DNA from: Sodalis ligni
GTDB taxonomy: Bacteria > Pseudomonadota > Gammaproteobacteria > Enterobacterales > Enterobacteriaceae
Assembly (NCBI RefSeq): GCF_016865525.2
Contig: NZ_CP075169.1
Coordinates: forward strand, 124,001-188,000
Length of the DNA: 64,000 bases
Direction of reading: 5' to 3'
Numbering within the stretch: position 1 is the first letter of the stretch; every line of letters begins with the position of its first letter. The notes under the pieces are model-generated. The model ran no database searches. It saw only the letters and a list, made by a program, of their open reading frames with translations, and had not been told where the DNA came from. The position numbers were made by a program, and so were the translations under genes. Shown one piece after another: positions 37,134 to 46,222 of this stretch.

Positions 37134-38042
37134 TTAATCGCGATAATCGGGTTCGCGCCGGTCCAGCAGCCGCCTTAACGCTTCAAAATGCAGCTGATAG
37201 CCGGGTTTGTATTGTTCTCCCGGCGAATTGTGCAGGGGAGTGTTATGGATTTGATCCTGCACCTTGTCCACCTGGGCCGGGCTTAAGCCCCGCAGGCGCT
37301 GGCCGGTCCACAGGGCGAACAGCTGGACCCGGGCGGCCCGTTCCAGGGTATAAAGGCGATCGTAGGCCTCGGCGGCGGAGCGGCCGGTCACCAGCACGCC
37401 GTGGTTGCCCATAAAAAGAATGGTTTTTTCACCCAGTATTTTCGCCAGGCGCCCCCCTTCCGCCGGATCGCGGGCCAGGCCGTCGTAGGCGTCATCGTAT
37501 GCAATCTGATCGAGCAATAATGCCTCCGTCTGGCCGAGAGCCAGCAGGTGCTGGCTCTCCAGCCGGGTCAGCGCGCCGGCATAGGGCATATGGGTATGGA
37601 ATACCGCCTGGTGCTTGGCATGGGCGGCATGTATCGGCGCGTGAATGCAATACGCCGAGCGTTGGATAATGCCTTCCCCCGCCAGGAGCTTGCCGTCGAA
37701 ACCGATGGTCATCAGCTGGCTGGCCTGGATTTCCGACCAATGCAGGCCGAACGGCGGCAGCAGAAAACGATCGTTGGTGCCCGGCACCGCCAGGGTGAAA
37801 TGATTGTAGATACCTTCGCTAAAATCGTGCCAAACCGCGAGCCGGTGCGCGGCGGCCAGATCCCGCCTGGCCTCCAGCCTCGTCTGCTCATCGGCATCAT
37901 CAGCGAAATGCCCTCCGGCCTCCGGCCGCGCCTGCTCGGCGGCGCCCTGCCGTGACGACGGGCGGGTAGCATTGTCCGTGGCGGCTGCGGCGGTAAAAGG
38001 CTCGGTTTGTTCACGCGGGTCCTGTGGGTAGAAAGCGGTCAT
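37134..38042 (-). CDS. Class II aldolase/adducin-family protein
   Basis: 302-residue zinc-dependent aldolase-type domain with an unconserved, Ala/Glu-rich N-terminal extension of about 55 residues. The core starts DLAAAHRLAVWHDFSEGIYNHFTLAVPG. The expected metal ligands are seen in IHAPIHAAHAKHQAVFHTHMPY and in the later MGNHGVLVTG. It could cleave or isomerise a carbonyl product released by the oxygenases, or act on an aldehyde, but the substrate is unknown. Start ATG 38042 has GGAGG 8-9 nt upstream within the end of the binding-protein gene. It lies 2 nt after that gene, in one operon. Confidence 0.82.
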   Translation of the reverse strand: MTAFYPQDPREQTEPFTAAAATDNATRPSSRQGAAEQARPEAGGHFADDADEQTRLEARRDLAAAHRLAVWHDFSEGIYNHFTLAVPGTNDRFLLPPFGLHWSEIQASQLMTIGFDGKLLAGEGIIQRSAYCIHAPIHAAHAKHQAVFHTHMPYAGALTRLESQHLLALGQTEALLLDQIAYDDAYDGLARDPAEGGRLAKILGEKTILFMGNHGVLVTGRSAAEAYDRLYTLERAARVQLFALWTGQRLRGLSPAQVDKVQDQIHNTPLHNSPGEQYKPGYQLHFEALRRLLDRREPDYRD

Positions 38043-38044
38043 GA

Positions 38045-39646
38045 TTATTTTCCTCCGGGTTCCAAAGACACGTCTTTAAGGGACGATAAAGCGCCGTCGG
38101 GAGCGGTGCTGACGCCTTTGAGCCGTGCGCTGTAGACGGTAAAATTCTGTTGTTCAACCAGGGGTATCACCGGCAGATCGGTTTGCGCCAGGCGCTGAAA
38201 CTGGTGGAATTCGTCGGCGCGTTTGGTCGGGTCGCTTTCCACCTGCAGCGATGCAATCAGCGCATCCATCTTGGGATTGGTATAATTTGAGGCATTGGAC
38301 CAAGGCGTTCCTTTGGCGATGTTCTTGCTCCAATAGTGGCGCAGCCCGCCAATCTGTGGGTCCATCATCGGCACCCAGCGGCCGGTCTCGATATCAAAAT
38401 CGTAATCGCTGTAGATCCGCTTGATAAAGGTGGCCAGGTCCTGATTGCGCACCGTCAGTTCGATACCTATTTTGCTCAGGCTCTGGCGGATAAATTCGGC
38501 CTGGTTTTTAAAGCCGTCGTTAACCGGGAAATAGTCAATGGCCAGCTTAAAGCGAATACCGCCCGTCTTGCGGGGGTAGCCGGCCTCATCCAGCAGTCTT
38601 TCCGCGGCGGCGTGATCGTAGGGATACTGCGGTACGCCGTCGGCGGTGTAAAACTGCTTGAGGGAGGAGGGGATCGGACCGGTGGCCGGTTTTCCCAGGC
38701 CGTACCAGACCACATCCACCAGCGCCTGTTTATTGATGGCCCGGGCGATGGCCTGGCGGACCTTAAGATTCGCCAGGATGGGATTTCGCAGGTTGAACTC
38801 CAGGAAGGTATAGGCCGCCGAGGAATCGTAGCCCTGCTTGGTGACCACCAGCTGCGGATTTTGGCGCAAACGCTGTACGTCGGATAACGGCACCGAGTCA
38901 TAAGGAGCGTACAGGGCTTCCCCGGTTTCCAACGCCGCCGCCCTGGAACCCGCGTCCGGAATGATGCTGAAAATGACTTTGTCTACTTTGGGTTTGCCGC
39001 TGTCCCAGTAGTCGGGATTGCGTTCCAGTTCGATATATTGTCCCCGTACCCACTTCACAAACTTGAAGGGTCCGGTACCCACCGGCTTGGCGTTGTAAGG
39101 GCTGGTGCGAATATCCGACCCGGCGAACAGATGCTCGGGCAGGATCTCCGCCTCATTGGCGTTAATGGAACTCATGATCACCAGGGAGGGGTGCTCAAGG
39201 CGGAATATTGCGGTGTAAGCGTCCGGGGTTTCCACGTCTTTCAGGGCGGCAAAGGTGGTGCGCCCCCGCGGGTGGACTTTTTTCCACAGCTCCAGGGCGG
39301 AGTATTTCACGTCCGCCGAGGTAAAGGGCTGGCCGTCATGCCATTTCACGCCGTGACGCAAATGAAAGGTGATGCTCAAGCCGTCCGGCGCCACTTCCCA
39401 TGAGGTGGCCAGGCTGGGTTCCGGCTGCATATCCTGGTTGTAAGTGACCAGTCCTTCATAAATATTATTGGATACTACCCCGTTGGGAAAATTGGTGTTG
39501 AACGCCGTATTTAGCGCAACCGGTTCGGGCTGGACGATAGCGACCAAACTGCCCCCGGCGGCAAGTGAGGAAAACGCGGGGAAAATGCTGCAAAGACCCA
39601 TGGCGGCGAATAGCGTTTGCCGCAAGGTTACACTGAATTTACGCAT
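38045..39646 (-). CDS. Peptide/organosulfur ABC transporter substrate-binding protein 1 (SBP family 5)
   Basis: 533-residue periplasmic binding protein of the DppA/OppA (family 5) type. Signal peptide MRKFSVTLRQTLFAAMGLC...SSLAAGG, then NNIYEGLVTYNQDMQPEPSLATSW and GVKWHDGQPFTSADVKYS, the family signature. The mature part ends in a normal SBP_bac_5 pattern. It is the first gene of the leftward operon SBP1 - aldolase - monooxygenase and is divergent from its paralogue SBP2 at 40190. About 60 residues around 65-130 are nearly identical to SBP2, including a 77-bp stretch that is identical in DNA, while the rest is well diverged. Partner permeases are probably those at 50043-51919. Confidence 0.88.
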   Translation of the reverse strand: MRKFSVTLRQTLFAAMGLCSIFPAFSSLAAGGSLVAIVQPEPVALNTAFNTNFPNGVVSNNIYEGLVTYNQDMQPEPSLATSWEVAPDGLSITFHLRHGVKWHDGQPFTSADVKYSALELWKKVHPRGRTTFAALKDVETPDAYTAIFRLEHPSLVIMSSINANEAEILPEHLFAGSDIRTSPYNAKPVGTGPFKFVKWVRGQYIELERNPDYWDSGKPKVDKVIFSIIPDAGSRAAALETGEALYAPYDSVPLSDVQRLRQNPQLVVTKQGYDSSAAYTFLEFNLRNPILANLKVRQAIARAINKQALVDVVWYGLGKPATGPIPSSLKQFYTADGVPQYPYDHAAAERLLDEAGYPRKTGGIRFKLAIDYFPVNDGFKNQAEFIRQSLSKIGIELTVRNQDLATFIKRIYSDYDFDIETGRWVPMMDPQIGGLRHYWSKNIAKGTPWSNASNYTNPKMDALIASLQVESDPTKRADEFHQFQRLAQTDLPVIPLVEQQNFTVYSARLKGVSTAPDGALSSLKDVSLEPGGK

Positions 39647-40189
39647 AGCAAATTATCTTATAACCTCGATGATGAACAACGAAACCTAATTCCATATAAA
39701 TATTAAGGTGATGCCTGTTCAGTGATAAATCCCCGTTAAGAAGTCCGTTAAACAGAATGGGCGCTCATTTTTTAGTAACATATTAGAAACACTTTAAAAT
39801 AGAAATCTATAACCCGTTTAGCCAATGCTTTTTTTGTATTAGCTAAGAACAAACATGATAATAAGCCACAGAAGTAGCGCGTATTCAGATTTAGCCAAGA
39901 TTACGGCGTGAACGGGGGATTGTCAGCTATTGTAGCGCATGATTAATTAAGACAGACTATTCAAAATATTGCGTAAGATGCGAAGATGGCGGAATTTGCA
40001 TCGGGTTAATGCTTTTAATCGCTATGGTTATGCTTTATTGTTTTTAACATTCTTATAGCATTGAGATGTCTATAAACATCATTTATTGATATTTAGTAAA
40101 TGAGCTTGCGCCGGGATAATATTTGTCGGGTTTACATTTCACCTGCGCCATTCGACAAATAATGTTTATTAGAAAAAAAGGGTTAATCC
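39647..40189. promoter_or_regulatory. Divergent regulatory region between the two binding-protein genes
   Basis: 543 bp, AT-rich compared with its flanks, with no gene. Both arms of the organosulfur island start from it, so it should contain two promoters and their regulator sites. CysB or Cbl binding would be expected for sulfur-starvation control, but I cannot assign a box. Only short imperfect inverted repeats are visible. Confidence 0.55.
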
Positions 40190-41791
40190 ATGTCCCGGAA
40201 GTTTATATCTGCTTTATCCCTGGGGATAATACTGCTGGCGCTAAATGCCATGGGCCGGGTACTGGCGGATGAGCAGACGCCGGTACGAGGCGGAACGCTG
40301 ATCGCCGCTATATATCCTGAGCCGGTAACGTTGACGGCGACCTATAATAACCAATATGCCAATCGGGTTATCTCCGCCAATATTTTTGACGGCTTAGTGT
40401 ATTATGACGATAACTACCGGCCCCAGCCCCGTCTGGCCACCTCCTGGGAGGTGGCGCCGGACGGCTTGAGCATCACCTTTCATTTGCGTCACGGCGTGAA
40501 ATGGCATGACGGCCAGCCCTTTACCTCAGCGGATGTGAAATACTCCGCCCTGGAAGTCTGGAAAAAAGTCCATTCTCGCGGGCGGTCCACCTTTGCCGCC
40601 CTGAAAGACGTGGAAACCCCGGACGATTACACCGCCATCTTCCGCCTAAGTTCGCCGTCCCAGGTTATTCTCAGCGCGCTGGACGGCGCGGAATCGCAGG
40701 TGGTGCCTAAGCATATTTTCGACGGCGGCGACATTCGCAAAAGCCCGGAAAACGCCCGGCCCATCGGCACCGGTCCCTTTCGTTTCAAGGAGTGGAAGCG
40801 CGGACAGTACGTTATCCTGGAACGTAATCCGGATTATTGGGACAAGGGAAAGCCCTATCTTGACCGGGTGATTTACCGTTTTATCCCCGACGCGGCGGCG
40901 CGCAGCGCGGCATTGGAATCCGGCGAAGTGTCCTATATCCCCTACGCCGGGGTGCCGTTTTCGGATATAAACCGGCTTAAGCAAAATCCGGAACTGAAAT
41001 TTGATTCCCGCGGGTACTCTTACGCGGCGCAAACCTATTTTCTCGGTTTCAATCTGCGCTCGGTCCCATTGTCCAATCTGAAAGTCAGGCAGGCCATTGC
41101 CCATATTATCGATAGGCAACGGATTATCGACACCGTCTGGTATGGTCAAAGCAATCCCGAATACAGCGTGGTGCCTCAATCATTGACCCAATTTTTCACG
41201 CCGGATATCCCCCGTTATGATTACAGCGTGAAGCAGGCCAATACTCTCCTGGACGAAGCCGGTTATCCCGTCAAGGCGGACGGAAAGCGCTTCACCCTGC
41301 GCCTTTATACCGACCCGAGTTCCAGCCAGTTCCTGCTGGCGGGGGAGTTCCTCCGCCAGGAATTCAATAAAATCGGTATCGCTATCGACTTTACGCCGCT
41401 GGACAACGCAACCTTCCTCAAGAAGGTCTATACCGATTATGACTTCGATATTATTTTCCAGGGATTCGGCGTGATGCTGGATCCGCAAATGGGGTTAACC
41501 CGGGTCTATTACTCCAAAGCCCAATCGCCGGGGGTGCCCTATGCCAACGCCTTCGCTTACGTCAGTCCGGCCACCGACCGATTGATCGAGGCCTATCAGA
41601 ATGAAGTTGACCCCAAAAAGCGCATTGCCGTGATTGCGGATTTCCAGCGGCAGACCCTTACCGATCTGCCGCTGTTGCCGGTCATGGCGGCGCCGTTTTT
41701 TACCGTTTACAACCGTAAACTGCACGGTCTGGATTTCTCGCCGGCGGGAGCGCATTCCGGCTTTCGCGACGCCTGGATAGCCGGGAAATAG
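40190..41791 (+). CDS. Peptide/organosulfur ABC transporter substrate-binding protein 2 (SBP family 5)
   Basis: 533-residue periplasmic binding protein, paralogue of SBP1 and of identical length. Signal peptide MSRKFISALSLGIILLALNAMGRVLA with probable cleavage before DEQT. NIFDGLVYYDDNYRPQPRLATSW and GVKWHDGQPFTSADVKYS carry the family signature. It opens the rightward gene row SBP2 - DszC/SfnC-like 1 - LLM - LLM - DszC/SfnC-like 2 - SDR. Two binding proteins feeding one permease pair would broaden the range of imported sulfur compounds, which is inference. Sequence intact. Confidence 0.88.
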   Translation: MSRKFISALSLGIILLALNAMGRVLADEQTPVRGGTLIAAIYPEPVTLTATYNNQYANRVISANIFDGLVYYDDNYRPQPRLATSWEVAPDGLSITFHLRHGVKWHDGQPFTSADVKYSALEVWKKVHSRGRSTFAALKDVETPDDYTAIFRLSSPSQVILSALDGAESQVVPKHIFDGGDIRKSPENARPIGTGPFRFKEWKRGQYVILERNPDYWDKGKPYLDRVIYRFIPDAAARSAALESGEVSYIPYAGVPFSDINRLKQNPELKFDSRGYSYAAQTYFLGFNLRSVPLSNLKVRQAIAHIIDRQRIIDTVWYGQSNPEYSVVPQSLTQFFTPDIPRYDYSVKQANTLLDEAGYPVKADGKRFTLRLYTDPSSSQFLLAGEFLRQEFNKIGIAIDFTPLDNATFLKKVYTDYDFDIIFQGFGVMLDPQMGLTRVYYSKAQSPGVPYANAFAYVSPATDRLIEAYQNEVDPKKRIAVIADFQRQTLTDLPLLPVMAAPFFTVYNRKLHGLDFSPAGAHSGFRDAWIAGK

Positions 41792-41962
41792 GGGTGCAGG
41801 CAGCGGGCACAATGTCTCGACCGCCGATCATGAGACGCCCTTATCTTAGCGGTGGCCAGCAGGATGATTCCTCATAGTGGCGATGGCCGGGCGCAAGATT
41901 TCTTGATTAAGGTCGGGTCCTGCGCGGATCCGTTATTTTTCACCGTTTTTTGGAGCAGCGTT

Positions 41963-43237
41963 ATGTCCTTGAATATGACTCCCCCCACCCCCGCCGAAGC
42001 GCCGGAGGATCGTAACGGCCGGTTTGCCGAGCCGGTGGCCGGCCGGGATAGCCGGGACGATTTGCTCGCTGCGGCGCGGGATATCGGCGCCCGGTTGGCG
42101 GTGGACGCCTCGGTGCGGGATAAAGAACGCATTTTGCCCCACGATGAATTGAACTGGGTGTTACAGGCGGGCATTGCCGCCGCCAGGGTGCCCAAAACCC
42201 ACGGCGGTCCTGAGCTGAACTACACCGACCTGGCGCGGATATCCATCCTGCTGGCGAAGGGCGACCCCAACGTCGCCCAGATATTGATCCCGCATTTTAC
42301 CTCGGTTGAGCGCATTCGCCTTACCGGCACCCCCCATCAGCAAGCGCGCTATTTTCAGGGACTGCTGCGGGGGGATTTGATAAGCGGCGCCACCGGGGAA
42401 CTGGGAGGAAAATTCGTGTCGGACATGACCACCCGGCTCAGTAATACCCCTCGGGGTTTGCGGCTGAGCGGCCAAAAATTCTACAGCACCGGCGGATTGA
42501 TGGCGGACCGGCTGCGGGTCACGGCCAAGGATGATAGCGGCGATACGGTGTCGGTTTTCGTGCCGAGGGGGCGTGCGGGCATTGTGCAGCATGACAACTG
42601 GGACGGCATGGGACAGCGGTTAACCGCCAGCGGCACCACGGAGTTTCTCGATGTCGCGGTGGCCGAAGATGAAGTGATGTTTTACAGCGGCGAAGAGCGC
42701 AAGAAACGCAATTATCAGCCGGCCGCCACCCAAATGCTCCATTCCACCATTGAAGTGGGTATCGCCCTCGCGGTGCTGGACGACGCGGTGGCCTGGGCGC
42801 ACCGCGGGGCGCGTCCCCGCGCCGACTCCGGCGTGCAGCGGTCGGTGGACGATCCCTACGTGCAGCATACCATCGGCAATATCATCGCCAACGCCCATGC
42901 CGCAGAGGCGGCGCTGCTGCGCGCCGCGGCGCTGGTGGATACGGCGGTGGCCGCCTGGTACGGCAACGCGGCGGCGGATGAATTGGAACAGCGGCTGATT
43001 GAAGGCTCCATTGCCGTCGCCGAAGCCAAGATAGTTTGCAATGGCGCGGCGCTGCGGGCGGCGGAGCTGATTTATGAGGTGGGCGGCTCGTCCGCCACCC
43101 TGCGGGAGAATAATTTTGACCGCCATTGGCGCAACGCGCGTACCCATACCACCCACGATCCCATTAATCACCGCTATCGCGTGGTGGGGAATTATTACCT
43201 CAATCAGACGCCGCCCCCCATCACCATGTATGACTGA
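41963..43237 (+). CDS. DszC/SfnC-type FMNH2-dependent monooxygenase (acyl-CoA dehydrogenase fold), copy 1
   Basis: 424-residue protein with the acyl-CoA dehydrogenase fold but of the DszC/SfnC branch, which hydroxylates sulfur or carbon with reduced flavin rather than oxidising acyl-CoA. GIAAARVPKTHGGPELNYTDLARI, GTPHQQARYFQGLL, GQKFYSTGGLMADRL, DNWDGMGQRLTASGTTEF and the C-terminal DRHWRNARTHTTHDPINHRYRVVGNYYL are the hallmarks of that branch. Start ATG 41963 has GGAG at 7 nt; an earlier in-frame ATG at 41852 adds 37 unconserved residues. It follows SBP2. Substrate unknown; relatives act on dibenzothiophene and dimethylsulfide-derived compounds. Confidence 0.85.
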   Translation: MSLNMTPPTPAEAPEDRNGRFAEPVAGRDSRDDLLAAARDIGARLAVDASVRDKERILPHDELNWVLQAGIAAARVPKTHGGPELNYTDLARISILLAKGDPNVAQILIPHFTSVERIRLTGTPHQQARYFQGLLRGDLISGATGELGGKFVSDMTTRLSNTPRGLRLSGQKFYSTGGLMADRLRVTAKDDSGDTVSVFVPRGRAGIVQHDNWDGMGQRLTASGTTEFLDVAVAEDEVMFYSGEERKKRNYQPAATQMLHSTIEVGIALAVLDDAVAWAHRGARPRADSGVQRSVDDPYVQHTIGNIIANAHAAEAALLRAAALVDTAVAAWYGNAAADELEQRLIEGSIAVAEAKIVCNGAALRAAELIYEVGGSSATLRENNFDRHWRNARTHTTHDPINHRYRVVGNYYLNQTPPPITMYD

Positions 43238-43276
43238 TAAAGCCTCGGTCCGGGTCGGATAACCGTTTCGCCATGG

Positions 43277-44641
43277 GTGAAAATGATGACAGAACAGAAA
43301 AGACAGATGCATTTGGGGGCTTTTTTACAGGATGTCGGCCATCATATCGGCGCCTGGCGCCACCCGGACGCCCCGCGGAACGCCGGCATGAATCTTGAGC
43401 ATTTCAAGCTGCTGGCGCGGCGGGCCGAAGACGCCAAATTCGACATGATTTTCCTCGGCGACCAGATGACCTTTCAATACGAGGAGGACGAGCATATCGG
43501 CCGCACCACCCGGACCGTCAATTTCGAGCCGCTGACCTTATTGTCCGCTCTGGCGATGCTCACCCGCCGCATCGGGCTGGTGGCGACGGCGTCCACCAGC
43601 TATAACGAGCCGTTTAACGTCGCGCGCAAATTCGCTTCGCTGGATCATATCAGCGGCGGGCGGGCCGGCTGGAATATCGTGACCTCCTGGACGCTGGGGG
43701 AAGCGCTGAATTTCAATCGCGACGAGGTCATGGATCACGGCCTGCGTTATCAGCGCGCCCAGGAGTTTGTGGACGTGGTGCAGGGGCTGTGGGACAGCTG
43801 GGAAGACGACGCGCTGCTCAACGATAAGAAAACCGGACTTTTCTTCGATCCGGACAAGCTGCATGTGCTGGATCACCAGGGCCGGTTCTTCAAGGTGCGG
43901 GGGCCGCTGAATATCTCCCGCGCCATCCAGGGCCAGCCGGTGCTGGTTCAGGCCGGTTCCTCTTCCGATGGCCAGGATCTGGCGGCCCGCAAAGCCGAGG
44001 TGATTTTCACCGCCCAGCGATCCCTCGCCGAGGCGCAGGGGTTTTATCGCAGCGTCAAAGAGCAGATGCAGGCCCACGGCCGCCAGCCTCATCAGCTGAA
44101 GATCATGCCGGGGGTGTTTCCCATCGTCGGCGAGTCCCGCGAGCATGCCGGGGAAAAGTTCGAACAGCTGCAAGAACTGGTGGATCCTGAAATCGGCTGG
44201 CCGGTGCTGGCCCGGCATTTGGGCGGCTTTGATTTGTCTGGCTATCCTATTGACGGTCCGGTGCCTGAATTTCCCTTGTCCCAGGGCAACCAGAGCCGGC
44301 AGCGGCTGTTGGCGGATTTCGCCCGGCGGGAGAAACTGACCATACGGCAACTGTACTGGCATGTGACCGGCACCCGCGGCCACTGGGCGATTTTCGGCAC
44401 GGCGTCGGACATTGCCGACCAGCTTGAAGAGCGCTTCACCGGCGGCGGCGCGGACGGCTTTAACATTATGGCCCCCTGGCTGCCGGGAGGATTGCTGGAG
44501 TTTATCGACCAGGTGGTGCCGGAACTGCGGCGGCGGGGGCTGTTCCGCACCGAGTACAGCGGGTCGACGCTGCGGGAGCATTTGGGTTTATCCGCGCCGC
44601 CGAACCGTTATACGCAGCCGGCTGCGGGAGCCGCCTTATGA
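43277..44641 (+). CDS. NtaA/SnaA/DszA-family FMNH2-dependent monooxygenase, copy 1
   Basis: 454-residue luciferase-like oxygenase of the NtaA/SnaA/DszA group, whose members cleave C-N or C-S bonds (nitrilotriacetate, DBT-sulfone, N-acetylcysteine adducts). QMHLGAFLQDVGHHIGAWRHPDA is the N-terminal signature; LLSALAMLTRRIGLVATASTSYNEPFNVARKFASLDHISGGRAGWNIVTSW is the highly conserved core; DGFNIMAPWLPGGL lies near the end. The start is uncertain among GTG 43277, ATG 43283 and ATG 43286. Its stop overlaps the start of the next oxygenase by ATGA. Reduced FMN would come from the SsuE-like reductase. Intact. Confidence 0.87.
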   Translation: MKMMTEQKRQMHLGAFLQDVGHHIGAWRHPDAPRNAGMNLEHFKLLARRAEDAKFDMIFLGDQMTFQYEEDEHIGRTTRTVNFEPLTLLSALAMLTRRIGLVATASTSYNEPFNVARKFASLDHISGGRAGWNIVTSWTLGEALNFNRDEVMDHGLRYQRAQEFVDVVQGLWDSWEDDALLNDKKTGLFFDPDKLHVLDHQGRFFKVRGPLNISRAIQGQPVLVQAGSSSDGQDLAARKAEVIFTAQRSLAEAQGFYRSVKEQMQAHGRQPHQLKIMPGVFPIVGESREHAGEKFEQLQELVDPEIGWPVLARHLGGFDLSGYPIDGPVPEFPLSQGNQSRQRLLADFARREKLTIRQLYWHVTGTRGHWAIFGTASDIADQLEERFTGGGADGFNIMAPWLPGGLLEFIDQVVPELRRRGLFRTEYSGSTLREHLGLSAPPNRYTQPAAGAAL

Positions 44642-45975
44642 GCGGGGCGCAGCGGCAGATGAACCTTGGGGTGTTTGTGGAGACTACCGGCCGGCACGTG
44701 GCCGGCTGGCGCCACGAAGGAGTTGATCCCCTGGCCCCGCTTGACGTCGGGCATTACCGGCAGGTGATCGGGATTGCCGAGCGCGGCCTGTTTGATCTGT
44801 TTTTCCTGGCGGACGGGCTGGCTATTCGCGATCGATCCGCCGAGCGCCTGGGCCGCGGGCCGAAAGCGCATTTCGAACCCCTGACCCTGCTGTCGGCCCT
44901 GAGCATGGTCTCCCGCCATATCGGACTGGTGGCCACGGCTTCCACGACCTTTAATGAGCCCTTTCATATCGCGCGTAAATTCGCCTCCCTGGATTTTCTC
45001 AGCGGCGGGCGGGCCGGCTGGAACATCGTCACCTCCTCAAGCCCGGCCGAAGCGGAAAACTTCGGCAACGGGCGGTTACCGCCGCCGGAGGAGCGCTACC
45101 GGCGGGCCGCTGAGTTTGTGGAGGCGGTGCGCGGGTTATGGGATAGCTGGGATGACGACGCCATCGTCGCCGATCGGGACTCGGGCGTCTATTTCCGCCC
45201 CGACGGCCTGCATGCCCTTCATCATCACGGCGAGTTTTTCGACATTCGGGGGCCGCTGAACATCGCCCGCCCGCCACAGGGACATCCGCTGCTGGTGCAG
45301 GCGGGATCGTCCTCCGCCGGTATCGGGCTGGGGGCCAGGGTCGGGGAGATCATCTATACCGCCCAGACCACCCTCGAGGATGCAAAATCTTTTTATGCCC
45401 GGCTAAAGGGATTGGCGCGGGAGGAGGGGCGTCAGCCCGAGTCGCTGCGCATTCTGCCGGGACTCTTCCCCATTGTCGGCCGCTCCCGCGACGAGGCCCG
45501 GGAAAAATTCGACTATCTGCAATCCCTGATTCATCCCGAGGTGGGACTGGCGCAGCTTGAGCATCACCTCGGCGGGGTGGATCTGTCCGGCTATCCGGTG
45601 GACGGGCCTTTGCCGGAAGACGCATTGCCCGGAGAAGGCGCCGACAGCCGGAGCGGGTTGCTCCGGCATATTGCCCGGCGCGATAGCCTGAGCATTCGGG
45701 ATCTCTATCTGCAGGTTTCCATCGCCCGCGGCCATCCGGTGTTAACCGGCACCGCGGCGGATATCGCCGATTACATGGCCGCCTGGTTCCAGGAGGGCGG
45801 CGCGGACGGTTTTAATATCATGCCCGGCTGGCTGCCGGGCGGACTGGGGGATTTTGTCGACCTGGTGGTGCCGGAGCTGCAGCGGCGGGGATTGTTCCGC
45901 ACCGAATACCGGGGTTCCACCACCCGGGAAATCATGGGGCTGGCGCGGCCAGCCAGCCGGTATAGCGCTGTTTGA
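44638..45975 (+). CDS. NtaA/SnaA/DszA-family FMNH2-dependent monooxygenase, copy 2
   Basis: 445-residue paralogue of the preceding gene, 4-nt overlapping with it (ATGA), so translationally coupled. QMNLGVFVETTGRHVAGWRHEGVD opens the protein, LLSALSMVSRHIGLVATASTTFNEPFHIARKFASLDFLSGGRAGWNIVTSSS is the core, and DGFNIMPGWLPGGLGDFVDLVVPELQRRGLFR closes it. Two tandem DszA-like enzymes suggest two substrates or successive steps. About 250 bp of repeated, non-coding DNA separates it from the next gene. Confidence 0.87.
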   Translation: MSGAQRQMNLGVFVETTGRHVAGWRHEGVDPLAPLDVGHYRQVIGIAERGLFDLFFLADGLAIRDRSAERLGRGPKAHFEPLTLLSALSMVSRHIGLVATASTTFNEPFHIARKFASLDFLSGGRAGWNIVTSSSPAEAENFGNGRLPPPEERYRRAAEFVEAVRGLWDSWDDDAIVADRDSGVYFRPDGLHALHHHGEFFDIRGPLNIARPPQGHPLLVQAGSSSAGIGLGARVGEIIYTAQTTLEDAKSFYARLKGLAREEGRQPESLRILPGLFPIVGRSRDEAREKFDYLQSLIHPEVGLAQLEHHLGGVDLSGYPVDGPLPEDALPGEGADSRSGLLRHIARRDSLSIRDLYLQVSIARGHPVLTGTAADIADYMAAWFQEGGADGFNIMPGWLPGGLGDFVDLVVPELQRRGLFRTEYRGSTTREIMGLARPASRYSAV

Positions 45976-46002
45976 ACCCAATGACGGGGCTGCACTATTT
46001 CC

Positions 46003-46148
46003 AGGAAGTGATGTCCAGGAAGTGATGTCCAGGAAGTGATGTCCAGAAAGTGATGTCCAGAAAGTGATGTCCAGAAAGTGATGTTCAAAAAATGATGGGT
46101 GAAAATGATGGCCGGAAAGGGTGGCCGGAAAGGGTGGCCGGAAAGGGT
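46003..46148 (+). repeat. Two adjacent tandem repeat arrays (14 bp and 13 bp)
   Basis: Six 14-bp units of the type aggaagtgatgtcc / agaaagtgatgtcc run from 46003 to 46086. After a short decayed stretch, three identical 13-bp units ggccggaaagggt occupy 46110-46148. The repeats lie in the 247-bp gap between the DszA-like copy 2 and DszC/SfnC-like copy 2 genes, about 75 bp upstream of the latter. Confidence 0.93.
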
Positions 46149-46222
46149 GGTACTGGCGCGGCCGGCGAGCCGGGCCGAGGTGGCTTACATGAATAATCAG
46201 GGTTTACAGCGGGGAGTCAGGC

